Source: an uncultured Gemmiger sp.
GTDB lineage: Bacteria > Bacillota > Clostridia > Oscillospirales > Ruminococcaceae
Direction: 5' to 3'
Assembly (NCBI GenBank): GCA_944382805.1
Contig: CALWNS010000158.1
Span: 1 to 16,118 of the forward strand
DNA length: 16,118 nt
Shown here: positions 15,063-16,118 of the stretch, piece after piece
Numbering within the stretch: position 1 is the first letter of the stretch
How the letters are laid out: every line of letters starts with the position of its first letter
Made by a program: the position numbers and the translations under genes
The notes under the pieces: model-generated
Databases searched by the model: none
The model's input: only the letters and a program-made list of their open reading frames with translations
What the model was told of the DNA's origin: nothing

Positions 15063-15092
15063 AAAAAATCCCCGGCGGGGCGGCCGCCGGGG
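15063..15092 (-). terminator. Intrinsic terminator between the transporter and the creatininase gene
   Basis: Read on the - strand, CCCCGGCGG/CCGCCGGGG (15092-15070) forms a 9-bp GC stem with a 5-nt loop, followed by ATTTTTTAC. It begins 17 bases after the transporter stop and lies 41 bases before the next ATG, so it should reduce expression of the two hydrolases relative to the transporter. Confidence 0.88.
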
Positions 15093-15108
15093 ACTACAGG
15101 GTACGGGA

Positions 15109-16118
15109 TTACTCAGCAGCAGACTTGCGGGCGGCCATGTCGGCGCGGATCTGCGGGGTGATGTTCCACACAAAGCGGAAGGCGATCCAGGAACCGACCA
15201 GGGCGATGGCGGGGATCAGCACGCACAGCGCCTTGATGCCGGTGATGGTGCCGGCGCTCTGGGTAGCGGCGCCGGCCTGGTAGCCGATCCAGCCCAGGGA
15301 CAGCACGGCCGCGGAGTTGCCCACGGTCTGGCCGACGCGGCGGGACAGGTTGAACACGCCGTAGATGGTGCCCTCGGTGCGCTTGCCGGTCACATACTCG
15401 TTATAGTCGGTGACGGTGGCGACCAGGCCCCACTGCATATAGATGGACACGGAGCAGAAGCCGGAGGCGATGGAGCTCCAGACCATATACACCAGCGCGC
15501 TGATGTTGGCCAGCATCATGGTGGCGAACAGGCCCAGGTAGCACGCGGCGCCGACCAGCAGGCAGATGCGGACCATCTTCTCCAGGCCGATCTTCTGGCT
15601 GACGATGGGGCACAGGAACAGACTGACGATGCCCAGCACCATCGAGAAGGTGCTCTGCACGCTCATGATGCCGATGTCGCCCAGAACGTCGCCGTACATA
15701 TAGGTGCCCAGCGTGGAGGCCACATACTGCTGGGTGCAGATGCAGATGCCGTGGATGATGAGCGCCACGAACGCGCGGTTCTTGGTGAACAGCTGGCCGA
15801 TATCGCTGATCTTGATGCCGTCGCCCTTGCCGACCGCTTCGACCGCGGCCTGGTTGCGCTCTTCGGTCCAGAAGTAGTGCAGCAGGCAGAACACAAAGCC
15901 GATGACGGCGCAGATGGCGGAGCCGACGCCGAAGGCGAAGGACGTATCGCCGTACTTGGCCAGCAGCTGGGGCAGGATCATCAGCGGCAGTACGTTGCCG
16001 ATCAGCGAGCCGAAGCCGCGGGCGCTGGACAGGGCCGAACGCTCGGCGTCATTGTTGGCCATGGCGCCCAGCAGCGAGCCCATGGGGATGTTGAACATGG
16101 TGTAGCAGCCTTCGTACA
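15109..16118 (-). CDS. GPH/MFS_2-family sugar:cation symporter, C-terminal part (5' end outside window)
   Basis: Secondary transporter of the glycoside-pentoside-hexuronide:cation symporter family, within the MFS superfamily; about 335 residues are visible and the frame continues past the right edge. The visible start reads YEGCYTMFNIPMGSLLGAMA, matching the family's YTxxNIPYGSL segment after the third or fourth helix, followed by ERSALSSARGFGSLIGN, the loop before the next helix. About eight helices and the family-typical C-terminal stretch ending in a short basic/Ala-rich tail follow. Missing are roughly the first 100-120 residues. The substrate is likely a glycoside, uronide or related polyol; the neighbours suggest an amide- or ester-bearing compound. 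Confidence 0.88.
   Translation of the reverse strand, partial: YEGCYTMFNIPMGSLLGAMANNDAERSALSSARGFGSLIGNVLPLMILPQLLAKYGDTSFAFGVGSAICAVIGFVFCLLHYFWTEERNQAAVEAVGKGDGIKISDIGQLFTKNRAFVALIIHGICICTQQYVASTLGTYMYGDVLGDIGIMSVQSTFSMVLGIVSLFLCPIVSQKIGLEKMVRICLLVGAACYLGLFATMMLANISALVYMVWSSIASGFCSVSIYMQWGLVATVTDYNEYVTGKRTEGTIYGVFNLSRRVGQTVGNSAAVLSLGWIGYQAGAATQSAGTITGIKALCVLIPAIALVGSWIAFRFVWNITPQIRADMAARKSAAE

Overview
The window is GC-rich DNA, probably from a gut-type Gram-positive anaerobe of the class Clostridia (Oscillospiraceae/Ruminococcaceae-like, near Faecalibacterium, Gemmiger or Subdoligranulum). This rests on high G+C, strong Shine-Dalgarno sites before nearly every gene, lipobox-type binding proteins, a clostridial-style pst operon and an 80-bp hairpin-rich intergenic element of a kind I associate with these genomes. 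The genus assignment is an inference; no rRNA or tRNA gene is present. The window is fully used, with no gene-free stretch above about 260 bases.

Region 1 (1-1801, + strand) holds the 3' part of a GT39/PMT-type membrane glycosyltransferase that runs in from the left edge, closed by a clear intrinsic terminator. Region 2 (about 1802-6427, + strand) is a complete high-affinity phosphate uptake operon in the order pstS-pstC-pstA-pstB-phoU. PstS appears circularly permuted: the half that is normally C-terminal comes first. A hairpin and a possible 35-codon leader ORF sit between pstS and pstC. Region 3 (6454-12790, + strand) has an AraC-family regulator with its own extended -10 promoter, then a second promoter, a leader of about 190 nt, and a five-gene nickel/dipeptide-type ABC importer: permease, permease, lipoprotein binding protein, ATPase, ATPase. 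The leader carries an intrinsic terminator and a mutually exclusive upstream pairing, so it looks like a riboswitch-type or attenuator-type control region of a class I cannot name. Region 4 (12621-12700) is a MITE/REP-like element with terminal inverted repeats and two internal hairpins. Region 5 (12746-16118, - strand) is a convergent three-gene cassette: GPH/MFS_2-type sugar:cation symporter (cut by the right edge), creatininase-family protein and type-B carboxylesterase, with an intrinsic terminator between the transporter and the two hydrolase genes.

Taken together: PstSCAB imports phosphate and PhoU damps the system. The AraC protein and the leader probably gate the second importer at two levels (initiation and elongation). 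The minus-strand cassette looks like uptake plus hydrolysis of an unidentified amide- or ester-containing small molecule. The most noteworthy observations are the attenuator leader at 7502-7705 and the permuted PstS.
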